Below are positions 19,072 through 27,250 of a stretch of DNA of 47,636 nucleotides, in pieces. The notes under the pieces were generated by a model. It had not been told where the DNA came from. It was given only the letters and a program-made list of their open reading frames with translations, and did no database searches. Source of the DNA: an uncultured Bacteroidota bacterium (GTDB lineage: Bacteria > Bacteroidota > Bacteroidia > 2-12-FULL-35-15); assembly GCA_903911435.1 (NCBI GenBank), contig CAIWDF010000275.1:1-47636 (forward strand), written 5' to 3'. The position numbers and the translations under genes are program-made. The first letter of the stretch is position 1. Each line of letters begins with the position of its first letter.

Positions 19072-19869
19072 TTATTCGAAATGGTTTTTGATTACTTGCA
19101 GAAACTCTTCGAAACAAGCCGAATTACCAGCCACCAATTCTTTGCCGAACACATAATTATTGCCACCCGAAAAATCGGTCACTCGCCCACCAGCTTGCTC
19201 CACAATAAAAGCTCCTGCAGCTACATCCCATGGTTGAAGGCCGTATTCGTAAAAACCTTCGAATCGGCCACAAGCCACATAAGCCAAGTCGGTAGCCGCT
19301 GAACCAAGCCTGCGCAGTCCGTGCGAATGTTGCATGAAATATTTGAAGAGTTCAAGGTATTCGGTCATTTTGCTATAGTCGTAATATGGAAATCCTGTAG
19401 CCAACAAAGCATCGGCCACAGTAGCTGCTTCCGACACTTTTATTTCAACTCCATTGAGGTAAGCTTTGCTATGCTCCCAAGCATAAAAACATTCGTCTTG
19501 ATTGATTTCATATACTACTCCCAACACCATTTTATTGTTGCGTATCAATGCAATGCTCACCGCAAAACAAGGAATACCATGTATAAAGTTGGTGGTGCCA
19601 TCCAATGGGTCGATAATCCAATTGTACACCTCTCCTTTTTTGGTTGAAGTACCTTCTTCGGCAATAAAACCTGATGAAGGAATAAGTTCAGAAAGTTTTT
19701 CAATTATTTTCTTTTCCGAAGCTTTGTCAACGTAAGAGACAAAGTCGTTTTTGCCTTTTACTTCCACACGGTTCACCGCAAAGTTTTTCCCCTCATGTTT
19801 GATAAAACGACCAACCGATTTTGCCAATTGGCAAACCTCGGAACAAAGAAATTCTAAATCTATATTCAT
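19072..19869 (-). CDS. suhB: inositol monophosphatase family protein
   Basis: An enzyme of 265 residues, the usual length. It hydrolyses inositol-1-phosphate or a similar sugar phosphate using metal ions. The metal-binding motifs are complete: FIAEEGT (Glu71-72), WIIDPLDGTTNF (Asp87, Asp90) and WDVAAGAFIVEQAGG (Asp215). The ATG at 19869 is chosen over an upstream frame because a -7 promoter element at 19882-19889 lies just before it. The gene name follows the E. coli relative; substrate specificity is not proved by sequence. The 39-residue membrane protein begins at the base after its stop. Confidence 0.93.
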   Translation of the reverse strand: MNIDLEFLCSEVCQLAKSVGRFIKHEGKNFAVNRVEVKGKNDFVSYVDKASEKKIIEKLSELIPSSGFIAEEGTSTKKGEVYNWIIDPLDGTTNFIHGIPCFAVSIALIRNNKMVLGVVYEINQDECFYAWEHSKAYLNGVEIKVSEAATVADALLATGFPYYDYSKMTEYLELFKYFMQHSHGLRRLGSAATDLAYVACGRFEGFYEYGLQPWDVAAGAFIVEQAGGRVTDFSGGNNYVFGKELVAGNSACFEEFLQVIKNHFE

Positions 19870-19881
19870 AATTAATGATGG

Positions 19882-19889
19882 CAAAGGTA
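19882..19889 (-). promoter_or_regulatory. -7 promoter element TACCTTTG
   Basis: On the minus strand it lies 12 bases before the ATG of the inositol monophosphatase gene and rules out the 16-residue longer start. Confidence 0.6.
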
Positions 19890-19937
19890 GTATTAAAACT
19901 TTCAATGATATATTCATTCACCAAAGAAAAATTTACT

Positions 19938-19945
19938 TAATTTTG
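19938..19945 (+). promoter_or_regulatory. -7 promoter element TAATTTTG
   Basis: Matches TAnnTTTG, 11 bases before the ATG at 19957. It is divergent from the monophosphatase promoter about 50 bases away. Confidence 0.55.
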
Positions 19946-19956
19946 AAACCTAAATT

Positions 19957-20835
19957 ATGAAAAACAACATCACTCGATATCGTTCATTTTCGATTTCAAT
20001 TCGAGCTTTCGCCTTCTCTTATCTCATGTTCATCCTGTCGGGAGGGGCATTGGCTCAAGCGGACGCTAAGTTCACGGTGAGGTTCAAACTGATGATACAT
20101 GGTGGAGATATGTCGAATGCTCAAATCACCATTACCAAGAACGGAGCGCCCTATAAAGTTATCACCCCCGAAAGCGGATTCAGAAATATTGACCTTGAAC
20201 TAGGAGCCAATTATATTTTTTCGTGTACCAAAATGGGGTACATCACCAAAGACATTGCTTTCGATACTCATGTACCATCGGGCCGTGAAACCGAAGACTT
20301 CGCTAAGTTCGATTCGAAGGTTGAATTATGGCCACAACCAGATGATGCAGTGATTACATTTTCGCAACCTGTAGGAAGAATTCAGTACAAAGACGGAGAT
20401 TTTGATTTTGATAAGGATTATACCAACAGTGCTTTGGAAATGCAAAAAAAAGCAACTGAGCACCCTGTGGCAAAACCAAAGCCACCACCACCTCCTCCAC
20501 CACCACCACTACCACCACCTCCTCCTCCGCCTCCACCAAAGGTTGTGAGTAAGCCAATACCGGTAGAGGTGAAACAACCCGAAGTGAAACCCGAACCTCC
20601 ACCAAAGCCAAAACCTGTGGTGAAGGAGCCTGTAGCACCTGAAAAGAAGATTGAAAAAAACAGTGTGGTTCGTATTATTCAACAGGATAGAAAGAAGGTA
20701 ACCATCGTAGATGTTACCATTGTAGGTGGCGATACTTACGAGTATAAGAAAGAAGAATACGGATGGGGAGGAGTTTACTACTATCGCGATGGAGTAAATA
20801 TTTCGGAGCGAACCTTCGAAAAGGAAACGGAGTAA
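19957..20835 (+). CDS. exported polyproline-linker protein, unknown function
   Basis: A protein of 292 residues with a signal peptide ending near GGALAQA. Residues about 38-160 form a beta-rich module (FKLMIHGGDMSNAQITITKN; GANYIFSCTKMGYITKD) resembling the small CNA/carboxypeptidase-regulatory-type modules common in this phylum. A proline tract of about 18 residues with one Leu follows, then a second region rich in Pro, Lys, Val and Glu, and a C-terminal domain with Tyr-rich sequence (YEYKKEEYGWGGVYYYRDG). The proline stretch is long enough to span peptidoglycan, as in TonB, but no TonB C-terminal domain is seen. A strong terminator follows. Confidence 0.75.
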   Translation: MKNNITRYRSFSISIRAFAFSYLMFILSGGALAQADAKFTVRFKLMIHGGDMSNAQITITKNGAPYKVITPESGFRNIDLELGANYIFSCTKMGYITKDIAFDTHVPSGRETEDFAKFDSKVELWPQPDDAVITFSQPVGRIQYKDGDFDFDKDYTNSALEMQKKATEHPVAKPKPPPPPPPPPLPPPPPPPPPKVVSKPIPVEVKQPEVKPEPPPKPKPVVKEPVAPEKKIEKNSVVRIIQQDRKKVTIVDVTIVGGDTYEYKKEEYGWGGVYYYRDGVNISERTFEKETE

Positions 20836-20881
20836 TTAAAATGTTACCAAGATTCTGAATAGGTTTAATAAGTAAAGTCCG

Positions 20882-20923
20882 AAATGGCATGATGCAGTTA
20901 GATAAAGCATCATGCCATTTTTT
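20882..20923 (+). terminator. rho-independent terminator after the polyproline gene
   Basis: A perfect 14-bp stem (AAATGGCATGATGC with its complement), an 11-base loop and a run of T. It separates the polyproline gene from the MFS gene beginning 21 bases later. Confidence 0.92.
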
Positions 20924-20943
20924 ATGAGTAAAAGAAAAACAAA

Positions 20944-22164
20944 ATGGAAGCAACAACTGAAAAGAGTAAATCAAAGAATCCGATTATATTTATTTTTATT
21001 ACCGTTCTTATCGATTGTATTGGCATTGGTATCATTGTACCAGTTATTGCCAGCCTAGTCACCGAGGTGAGTCACGTAAGCCTTAATCAAGCCACTACCT
21101 ATAGTGGTTACATGATGGCTACCTATGCAATCATGCAATTTATATTTGCTCCTGTTCTGGGAGGTCTTTCGGATAAATATGGACGAAGACCAGTGCTCCT
21201 ACTTTCTCTTTTTGGGCTTGGTTGCGATTATATCTTCCTTTCCTTTGCTAATACCTTACCCTTATTATTTGTAGGAAGAGTGATTGCAGGAATTTGCGGA
21301 GCTAGTTTCACAACAAGCTTTGCATACATAGCCGATGTAAGTGCTCCCGAGAAAAGAGCACAAAATTTCGGAATGATGGGTGCCGCATTTGGATTAGGAT
21401 TTATCATTGGCCCGATGTTAGGAGGTTTGTTTAGTGGATTGGGTGTTCGTGCTCCTTTCGTTGCTGCCGCTTGCTTTTCGATAATCAATTGGTTGTACGG
21501 ATATTTTATTTTACCAGAATCGTTGAAACCTGAGAACAGAAGAAACTTCGATATCAAACGAGCAAATCCTTTTGGTGCATTTGCACAATTGCGCAAAAGC
21601 AAAAATATTCGAACCCTTGTAGTGGGTGTATTTCTTCTTTATTTGGCAGGACAAGTGATGCCTTCCATTTGGCCTTTCTACACCAAGTTTATGTTTCATT
21701 GGTCAGATAGAGAAATAGGCTATTCGTTAGCTTTTGTTGGTATAATGGTTTCTATTGTTCAAGGTGGATTGATAAAATTTTCGCAGAAAAAATTTGGAAC
21801 TAATAAAGCCATCTTTATAGGATTGACGCTTTATTTCATTGGTTTGGGTTTACTTTCGATGGCATCACAATCGTGGATGATTTATGCATTTGTGTTTATT
21901 TATTCGCTGGGAGCCATTGCCCCACCGGCTCTTCAGGCTGTTATCTCTGGTCGTGTGTCGGCAACGGAGCAAGGTGAATTGCAAGGAATGATGACTGGAT
22001 TGAATAGTATTTCTACCATACTATCACCATTAATCATGACTAATTTATTTTATTTTTTCTCGAAAGACACCGCTCCTTTTTACTTCCCAGGAGCTTCGTT
22101 TGCAGCTGCAGCCATCTTAATCTTTTTTGGTGGAGTGCTTTGTGTAAAAGGGTTGAAGGAGTAA
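20944..22164 (+). CDS. MFS transporter, TetA-like (DHA1) drug:H+ antiporter family
   Basis: 406 residues, twelve predicted membrane spans. The loop 2-3 motif A is intact (GGLSDKYGRRPVLL), and the central loop (about residues 195-215, Asn/Arg/Lys-rich) splits the two halves. The N-terminus (FIFITVLIDCIGIGIIVPVI) matches the TetA/MdtG-like subgroup more than sugar transporters. Proton-coupled efflux of a small molecule is the usual role; the actual substrate cannot be told. No TetR-type regulator is adjacent, which argues against a mobile tetracycline determinant. It converges with the cytochrome/monooxygenase-like gene, 12 bases between the stops. Confidence 0.9.
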   Translation: MEATTEKSKSKNPIIFIFITVLIDCIGIGIIVPVIASLVTEVSHVSLNQATTYSGYMMATYAIMQFIFAPVLGGLSDKYGRRPVLLLSLFGLGCDYIFLSFANTLPLLFVGRVIAGICGASFTTSFAYIADVSAPEKRAQNFGMMGAAFGLGFIIGPMLGGLFSGLGVRAPFVAAACFSIINWLYGYFILPESLKPENRRNFDIKRANPFGAFAQLRKSKNIRTLVVGVFLLYLAGQVMPSIWPFYTKFMFHWSDREIGYSLAFVGIMVSIVQGGLIKFSQKKFGTNKAIFIGLTLYFIGLGLLSMASQSWMIYAFVFIYSLGAIAPPALQAVISGRVSATEQGELQGMMTGLNSISTILSPLIMTNLFYFFSKDTAPFYFPGASFAAAAILIFFGGVLCVKGLKE

Positions 22165-22176
22165 ACGTTTTTCAAA

Positions 22177-23535
22177 TCATCTTATCAAAGAACGATTTTC
22201 GTCCCCTGCTTGATAAGGCAAATAGGTAACAATAAACTGAAACATCTCGTCAGAAGTTCTCATACTTCCCTCGCGTTCGGCAACTAATCGAGGTGGACTA
22301 AAAGGGTTATCAGGGTTGTGACGTGTGTTATCGAAAACTCCCTCGGAATGAACGATTGAACCCTTTGGTATTTTTATCATCTTTTCGAACGTATAGAAAT
22401 ACTGCCAACGGAAATCCCATTTGTTTATTTTAATCAGCTTAATGGTATCTCCTTTGGAAGTGATAGCATAGGCCAAGAATTTCTTTCCCAAAAGATGCAT
22501 GTGTGGATTTACTGTAAGCACTGAAATGTCGTATGGCAAGGTATAGTCTGAATGAAAAGTCATAACCGTATCGGGAGGAATAACTAATACAGGCACAGTA
22601 GGCGAAATACCGAAGGTGCCCAATTGGAATTCTCGCAAAGGTCTTGTTGGAGGCTTTTTGGTATAGAATACATTAAAAGTAGTGAGGTCAGTGGTGTCTT
22701 CTTTGGAAGGTCCATAATGAATGTCTTTTAGGAATAGGGCTCCTTTCCGATTGAAGACAAACCCTCCTATTCCTTCAGGATAAATGGGAGGAGTTACACC
22801 TGGCAAATAATTAGTAAGCGAAAAAGTTAGCATCGGAAAACTTCCATCATCATTTGGCAAGTCCAAGTGTTTGTATGCTTCCAACGTAGTTGGATAATCT
22901 TTAATATCGGCCACCACATTACCTTTGAAAATGTCTTTGCGTTTGTCGAATTCGTAACTCAAAAGTTGAGCATTAACATGATGTACCAATTTTCTATTAC
23001 CCGGAACCACTTCTACTGTGCTCACAAATGTATCTCTCGGAATTTGATAGGGAACACGCATCAGCAAGAATCGGTCTTCGTGATCACCTTTTATTTTGTA
23101 AACATCACGATACTTAATTACTAAATCGGGTTTACCTAATTGCGAACCTTTTGGAAATTCAGGAGGTGCAGGAATGTTTTCAGCTAATCCTTTCGGGCAA
23201 CCTTGATCGACCCACGAAGCAATCATATCAATTTCATCTTGTGTCAACACTTTTTCTCCAATAAAATGTGTGTAGGAAGCATCGGCAGGCCATGGTGGCA
23301 TAAAGCGAGATTGGGTTGAAAATTTAATTACCTTCCCTCTCGATGCGGCATCTTCATAAGTAATTAGCCGAAAGGGGGCTGCTTCACCCGTACGATGACA
23401 AGGAGAGCAATTCTTATAAAAGATTGGAGCAATGTGTTCGGCAAAGGTGACCTTCTCAACCGTTTTCGAATTGCTACAAGAATAAAGCAACACCACCAAG
23501 CAATATATTATCGAAGTGTATCTTTTCAAACGCAT
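22177..23535 (-). CDS. lipoprotein with cytochrome c and PHM-like copper monooxygenase domains
   Basis: 452 residues. A signal peptide ends at a lipobox-like LLYSC (Cys20). Residues about 30-115 form a small cytochrome c domain with one haem site, CSPCH (Cys43, Cys46, His47). The remainder resembles the two copper domains of peptidylglycine/dopamine-type monooxygenases: VHHV (His185-186), DIHYG (His273), NPHMHLLG (His345, His347) and DEMFQF (Met431), which parallels the known His-His-His and His-His-Met copper ligands. An exported oxidoreductase fed electrons through haem is plausible; the substrate is unknown. The ATG at 23535 is used because the longer frame starts at a TTG in the promoter element. 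Confidence 0.8.
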   Translation of the reverse strand: MRLKRYTSIIYCLVVLLYSCSNSKTVEKVTFAEHIAPIFYKNCSPCHRTGEAAPFRLITYEDAASRGKVIKFSTQSRFMPPWPADASYTHFIGEKVLTQDEIDMIASWVDQGCPKGLAENIPAPPEFPKGSQLGKPDLVIKYRDVYKIKGDHEDRFLLMRVPYQIPRDTFVSTVEVVPGNRKLVHHVNAQLLSYEFDKRKDIFKGNVVADIKDYPTTLEAYKHLDLPNDDGSFPMLTFSLTNYLPGVTPPIYPEGIGGFVFNRKGALFLKDIHYGPSKEDTTDLTTFNVFYTKKPPTRPLREFQLGTFGISPTVPVLVIPPDTVMTFHSDYTLPYDISVLTVNPHMHLLGKKFLAYAITSKGDTIKLIKINKWDFRWQYFYTFEKMIKIPKGSIVHSEGVFDNTRHNPDNPFSPPRLVAEREGSMRTSDEMFQFIVTYLPYQAGDENRSLIR

Positions 23536-23562
23536 ATCGTTATTAAAGTAATAAATAGGGAA

Positions 23563-23570
23563 CAAAACTA
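23563..23570 (-). promoter_or_regulatory. -7 promoter element TAGTTTTG
   Basis: On the minus strand, 27 bases before the ATG at 23535, overlapping the TTG of the rejected longer start. Confidence 0.55.
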
Positions 23571-23599
23571 AACTAATGTTTGATTGAATATATTATTTT

Positions 23600-23887
23600 A
23601 TGAAGTTTAAATTACAAATAATTTTATTCCTCTTATTTATTGTTGCCCTTACTTCATGTCACAAACGTGTAGCTTACAATCCTTATTTGAAAATGAATGT
23701 GAAACCCAGCGTGGCCTCGCAACGAGAGTATACAAAAGCACAAGCAGAGTATAAAAAGGAATTTGTAAAACAAACTGAACGCAACAAAAAGGAAGTGCAA
23801 GGAAGGGTGAATGATTTTTTTAAAAAGAAAAAACAATATGGAATTCTGAAAAGGGGAAGAAAGAAAAAACAAAAGGGAAGATTTTAA
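23600..23887 (+). CDS. small basic lipoprotein (first of a related pair)
   Basis: 95 residues. A signal peptide with lipobox LTSC puts the lipidated Cys at about residue 20, followed by HKRVAYNPYLKMNVKPS. The rest is charged, helical and extremely Lys/Arg-rich (KKKKQYGILKRGRKKKQKG). I do not recognise the family, but the next gene has the same start pattern, SCHK...YNP[YF]L...VKPS, so the two are paralogues. A basic tail on a lipid-anchored protein suggests binding to an acidic polymer such as lipopolysaccharide or nucleic acid; that is inference. Confidence 0.75.
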   Translation: MKFKLQIILFLLFIVALTSCHKRVAYNPYLKMNVKPSVASQREYTKAQAEYKKEFVKQTERNKKEVQGRVNDFFKKKKQYGILKRGRKKKQKGRF

Positions 23888-23946
23888 TTCAATGAAACAT
23901 CAAAGAAAAATACAAGTGAGCATTTCCATTTCGAAAGATTATCCCT

Positions 23947-23954
23947 TACCTTTG
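23947..23954 (+). promoter_or_regulatory. -7 promoter element TACCTTTG
   Basis: Matches TAnnTTTG and ends four bases before the ATG at 23959. The second lipoprotein gene therefore probably has its own promoter and an almost leaderless message. Confidence 0.55.
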
Positions 23955-23958
23955 CTTC

Positions 23959-24204
23959 ATGATAATATCTAAACGAATCATACTTCTTATTTCCGTTTCT
24001 CTAGTGATACTTAGTACAAGTTGTCACAAAAAGTCGGGTGGTTACAATCCTTTTCTACACGATAAAGTAAAACCAAGTCAGGTGGAGGCCAAGAGATCAA
24101 AAAATGCTGACAAGAAAGCAGCGAGGGCTTACAAAAAACAATTGAGAAGGACCAGTATGAAATTGTACAATCGTAAGCCAGGACCAAGTCCTGAGAAAAA
24201 ATAA
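23959..24204 (+). CDS. small basic lipoprotein (second of a related pair)
   Basis: 81 residues, paralogous to the preceding gene. The lipobox is STSC, followed by HKKSGGYNPFLHDKVKPS, then a Lys/Arg/Ala-rich helix (KNADKKAARAYKKQLRR) and a Pro-rich end. It shares the SCHK and YNP-L and VKPS positions with its neighbour, while the tails have diverged, as expected for an old tandem duplication. Function unknown; I see no catalytic residue. Confidence 0.75.
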   Translation: MIISKRIILLISVSLVILSTSCHKKSGGYNPFLHDKVKPSQVEAKRSKNADKKAARAYKKQLRRTSMKLYNRKPGPSPEKK

Positions 24205-24229
24205 AATTCGTGATGCACATAACACTTAG

Positions 24230-24463
24230 ATGAAAGCTGCTGATAAAGGCGAACTCGACTGGATGGATGTTGCATTCTTTGTGGATAAGGTGATGGTTGC
24301 AAAAAAAGAAAAACAAGTGTATGGAACTCAATCTAAAATTACAAAGAATCATGAAATCATTTACTATCCTATACTTGATAAACAACAGGTAAACGAAAGA
24401 AGACATAAGGCAGGTTTGGACGAATTAGATATAAACACCCTCAACGATTCGCTTCCTTATTAA
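24230..24463 (+). pseudogene. C-terminal stub of a DUF6624-like protein
   Basis: 77 residues that read like the last part of the DUF6624 family: a helix (AADKGELDWMDVAFFVDKVM), the KEKQVYGTQ signature, and the closing NERRHKAGLDELD. Full-length members have roughly another hundred or more residues before this region. Here a TAG codon lies immediately before the ATG in the same frame, and the space upstream is taken by the 81-residue lipoprotein gene, so the N-terminal part is missing. It may be a decayed gene, or a stand-alone C-terminal domain still expressed. The family assignment comes from memory of the motif. Confidence 0.55.
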
Positions 24464-24535
24464 ACAAAAATAAATCTTCTTAAACTTTTTTTAATTACTT
24501 TTAGCTTCTAATCTTCAAACTCTAATTGAAAGCAA

Positions 24536-27223
24536 ATGAAAAAAGCTACATTCATCTTAATGCTGTCATTCATGGTTGTATCAGCAACGAATGCTCAGGT
24601 ATTTCTAAAAAGTAAATCGGGACGAAAATTAAGTTTTAAAGAAATGCAAGTGCAGTTCGAAAACTGGAAATTGCAAACTGATTTGAAACACACCAAACAT
24701 TGGAAATATTTCAAACGATGGGAAAACGAAATGTCGTTGCATACCGATGGCAAAGGACAACCCGTAAATCCTGAGGTGTACATCAACGAAGCTATAAAGG
24801 TTGCAAATGAAAAGAATAGTGCAAGGTCAGAAAAGTTTATTCAATCGGCATGGTCGCCTGTAGGGCCTTATGTATTGCCTGTAAACGAAACAGGATATAT
24901 GCAAAATGGAATAGGAAGAATTAATTGCATTGCATTTCATCCTACCGACCCAAACACTTATTTTGTGGGTGTGGCACAAGGTGGTGCGTGGAAGACTACT
25001 AACAATGGTGTAAGCTGGACTCCATTGACTGACAACTTGCCAATAGAACGCATCAGCGATATTTGCATCGACCCTAATAATCCGAATACAATGTACATCT
25101 CTGTTTGCGATTTCGAATACATCGATGTGGCTTTAAATTTAGATGGAAGAAAACGCAATACTCATTACGGACTAGGAGTGTACAAAACTACGGATGGCGG
25201 ACTTACATGGAATCCTACGGCTTTATCGTTTCAATTAACAAATGGTGATGCTTCTTTGATTCGTAAAATATTGGTGAATCCTGCAAATAGTAATCAAGTA
25301 ATAGCTTGTGGCGTTTCGGGGATGTACACTTCTTCCAATGGTGGTTCTACTTGGAATCACACACTCGATTCTTTGTTTTGGGATTTGGTTCAAGACCCTA
25401 CAAGCCCGAGTACTTTGTATGCCACTTCTGGTTGGTTGCAATATCAAAACATTGGTTCGTGTGGTATCTACAAATCAACTGATTTTGGAAACACATGGGT
25501 GATGTTAACCACTGGAATAGCTCCTACTGGCGATATTCAGCGCATAAAATTAGCCATTGCCCCAACAGATCATAATTATATTTATGCTATGGCGGTGGGT
25601 ATGGACGAAGGTTCGAGAGGAATTTATAAATCAACCAATGCGGGTACCACATGGACTTATATAGACCCAGGTGTAAATATGCTGGAAGGTGGAGATGGTA
25701 CCATGCCTGGAGGACAAGGTACTTACGACCTTGGCTTTATGGTGAATGGAACTGATAAAAACACGGTGTATGTTGGTGGGGTAAATATTTGGGGAAGCAC
25801 CGATGGTGCTCAAACTTTCAATCCGGTTAGTCATTGGACATTACAATACGGCCCAACCTTGCATGGCGATATTCATTTTATGGAACGTCAACCTACTTCA
25901 GGAAATATATTTGTTTGTAGCGATGGTGGTTTGTATCGCACCACTGCAGTAACTCCCGAAACATGGAATGATGCAAATAGCGGAACGCCTTGGCCTACAC
26001 AGTGGACTACCATTAGCGATGGAATGAACATCACTTCGTTTTACCGTGTGTCGAGTTCGAGAAACACCACCGGAAGATTGATGGCTGGAGCTCAAGACAA
26101 TGCTTCGTTTTATTATGATGGTAGTACTTGGAATACCATTTTTGGTGGTGATGGTATGGACAATTACCTCGACCCAATTGATGATAATGTTGTCATTGGC
26201 TCATCGCAATATGGCAATTTTTATGTGTCTAACAATGCTGGTTTGTCTACCGTGTGGACAACGGTGAATGTAAACAATGAAGCTGGCGAATGGGTTTCGC
26301 CAATAGCTGCTGATTACAACAATTATGGAACCATCTATGCAGGTCTTACCAATGTGGTGAAATCAACTGATGGAGGCTTTAATTGGTCGGCCTTGGCTCC
26401 TATGCCTGCCAATGCTATTCACGATAATGAGATGAGCGCCTTGGCTGTGAGTAATACCAATAGCAATGTAATTTATGGTTCGCGAAGAATACGTTTCGAA
26501 TACAGTTCGCCTTCTACTATTTACATTACTCAAGATGGTGGAAACTCATGGACCGACATTACAGCTGGATTGCCCGATTCGTTGTATTTCACAAGCATTG
26601 ATGTTAGCCAAACGGATGCTAACACGGCTTATGTTACATTAGCTGGTTTTACTGCCGGACAAAAGGTTTATAAAACTTCGAACGCTGGTGCTACTTGGCA
26701 AAATATTTCTTTTAACCTACCGAACATACCTGTGAACTGTGTGAAAACAGTGCCTGTGTTCAACGATTTATTGATCGCAACCGATTTGGGTATTTATAAA
26801 TTCAATGCGCAGACGAACACTTGGGTGAACAACAGCACCGGCTTGCCGAATGTAATACTTACCGACATTGAGTTTAATCCTGCTTTGGATAAAATTTATG
26901 TTTCGTCCTTTGGTAGAGGTATCTGGGAAAACACCTTGTCGACAGTGGTTACCAATGTGCAAACGAGCGAAACCATGGAGATTGGGGTGGAATTATTTCC
27001 TTCGCCCAACGATGGTTCTTTTACCATTCAGTTGGATGATGCAAAAGCAAAGGATGAAGTGTTGAACCTCGAAATAGTGGATATACGTGGACAATTGGTG
27101 CATACTGCTCGCCTTAGCGGACAAACTTCGTATGACGAAAAACTAAACTTAGCTTCGGGGATGTATTTTGCTAAACTAAAAAGCAAAACCATGAACGGGG
27201 TAAAAAGTTTTATAGTGAAATAA
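24536..27223 (+). CDS. BNR/sortilin-type propeller with type A T9SS sorting domain
   Basis: 895 residues. The signal peptide ends near SATNAQV. A helical region of about 70 residues follows, then a long beta-propeller (about 100-805) built from BNR/VPS10-like repeats: GGAWKTTNNGVSWTPL, GVYKTTDGGLTWNP, GIYKSTDFGNTWVM, GIYKSTNAGTTWTY, and several more. The C-terminal 75 residues (VELFPSPNDGSFTIQL; NLASGMYFAKLKS; GVKSFIVK) are a type A sorting domain. Relatives are secreted glycosidases or surface binding proteins; no catalytic Asp-box active site could be assigned, so a binding role is as likely as an enzyme. Confidence 0.9.
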   Translation: MKKATFILMLSFMVVSATNAQVFLKSKSGRKLSFKEMQVQFENWKLQTDLKHTKHWKYFKRWENEMSLHTDGKGQPVNPEVYINEAIKVANEKNSARSEKFIQSAWSPVGPYVLPVNETGYMQNGIGRINCIAFHPTDPNTYFVGVAQGGAWKTTNNGVSWTPLTDNLPIERISDICIDPNNPNTMYISVCDFEYIDVALNLDGRKRNTHYGLGVYKTTDGGLTWNPTALSFQLTNGDASLIRKILVNPANSNQVIACGVSGMYTSSNGGSTWNHTLDSLFWDLVQDPTSPSTLYATSGWLQYQNIGSCGIYKSTDFGNTWVMLTTGIAPTGDIQRIKLAIAPTDHNYIYAMAVGMDEGSRGIYKSTNAGTTWTYIDPGVNMLEGGDGTMPGGQGTYDLGFMVNGTDKNTVYVGGVNIWGSTDGAQTFNPVSHWTLQYGPTLHGDIHFMERQPTSGNIFVCSDGGLYRTTAVTPETWNDANSGTPWPTQWTTISDGMNITSFYRVSSSRNTTGRLMAGAQDNASFYYDGSTWNTIFGGDGMDNYLDPIDDNVVIGSSQYGNFYVSNNAGLSTVWTTVNVNNEAGEWVSPIAADYNNYGTIYAGLTNVVKSTDGGFNWSALAPMPANAIHDNEMSALAVSNTNSNVIYGSRRIRFEYSSPSTIYITQDGGNSWTDITAGLPDSLYFTSIDVSQTDANTAYVTLAGFTAGQKVYKTSNAGATWQNISFNLPNIPVNCVKTVPVFNDLLIATDLGIYKFNAQTNTWVNNSTGLPNVILTDIEFNPALDKIYVSSFGRGIWENTLSTVVTNVQTSETMEIGVELFPSPNDGSFTIQLDDAKAKDEVLNLEIVDIRGQLVHTARLSGQTSYDEKLNLASGMYFAKLKSKTMNGVKSFIVK

Positions 27224-27229
27224 AATAAG

Positions 27230-27250
27230 GTGCGGCTGCAATGGCCGCAC
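27230..27250. terminator. GC-rich hairpin between convergent genes
   Basis: GTGCGGC pairs with GCCGCAC around a 7-base loop, in the 27 bases between the two stop codons. No long T-run follows on either strand, so termination is only probable. Confidence 0.5.

Noticed and set aside
20354-20638. Val/Glu-rich frame antisense to the polyproline gene
   Set aside because: It is the complement of proline codons and has no independent support.
20944-22164. Acquired tetracycline resistance gene
   Set aside because: The MFS protein has the general TetA-like motif A, but no regulator, mobile element or base-composition break accompanies it; a chromosomal efflux gene is simpler.
24205-24535. tRNA or small RNA around the DUF6624-like stub
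   Set aside because: No cloverleaf, stable hairpin or terminator could be found on either strand.
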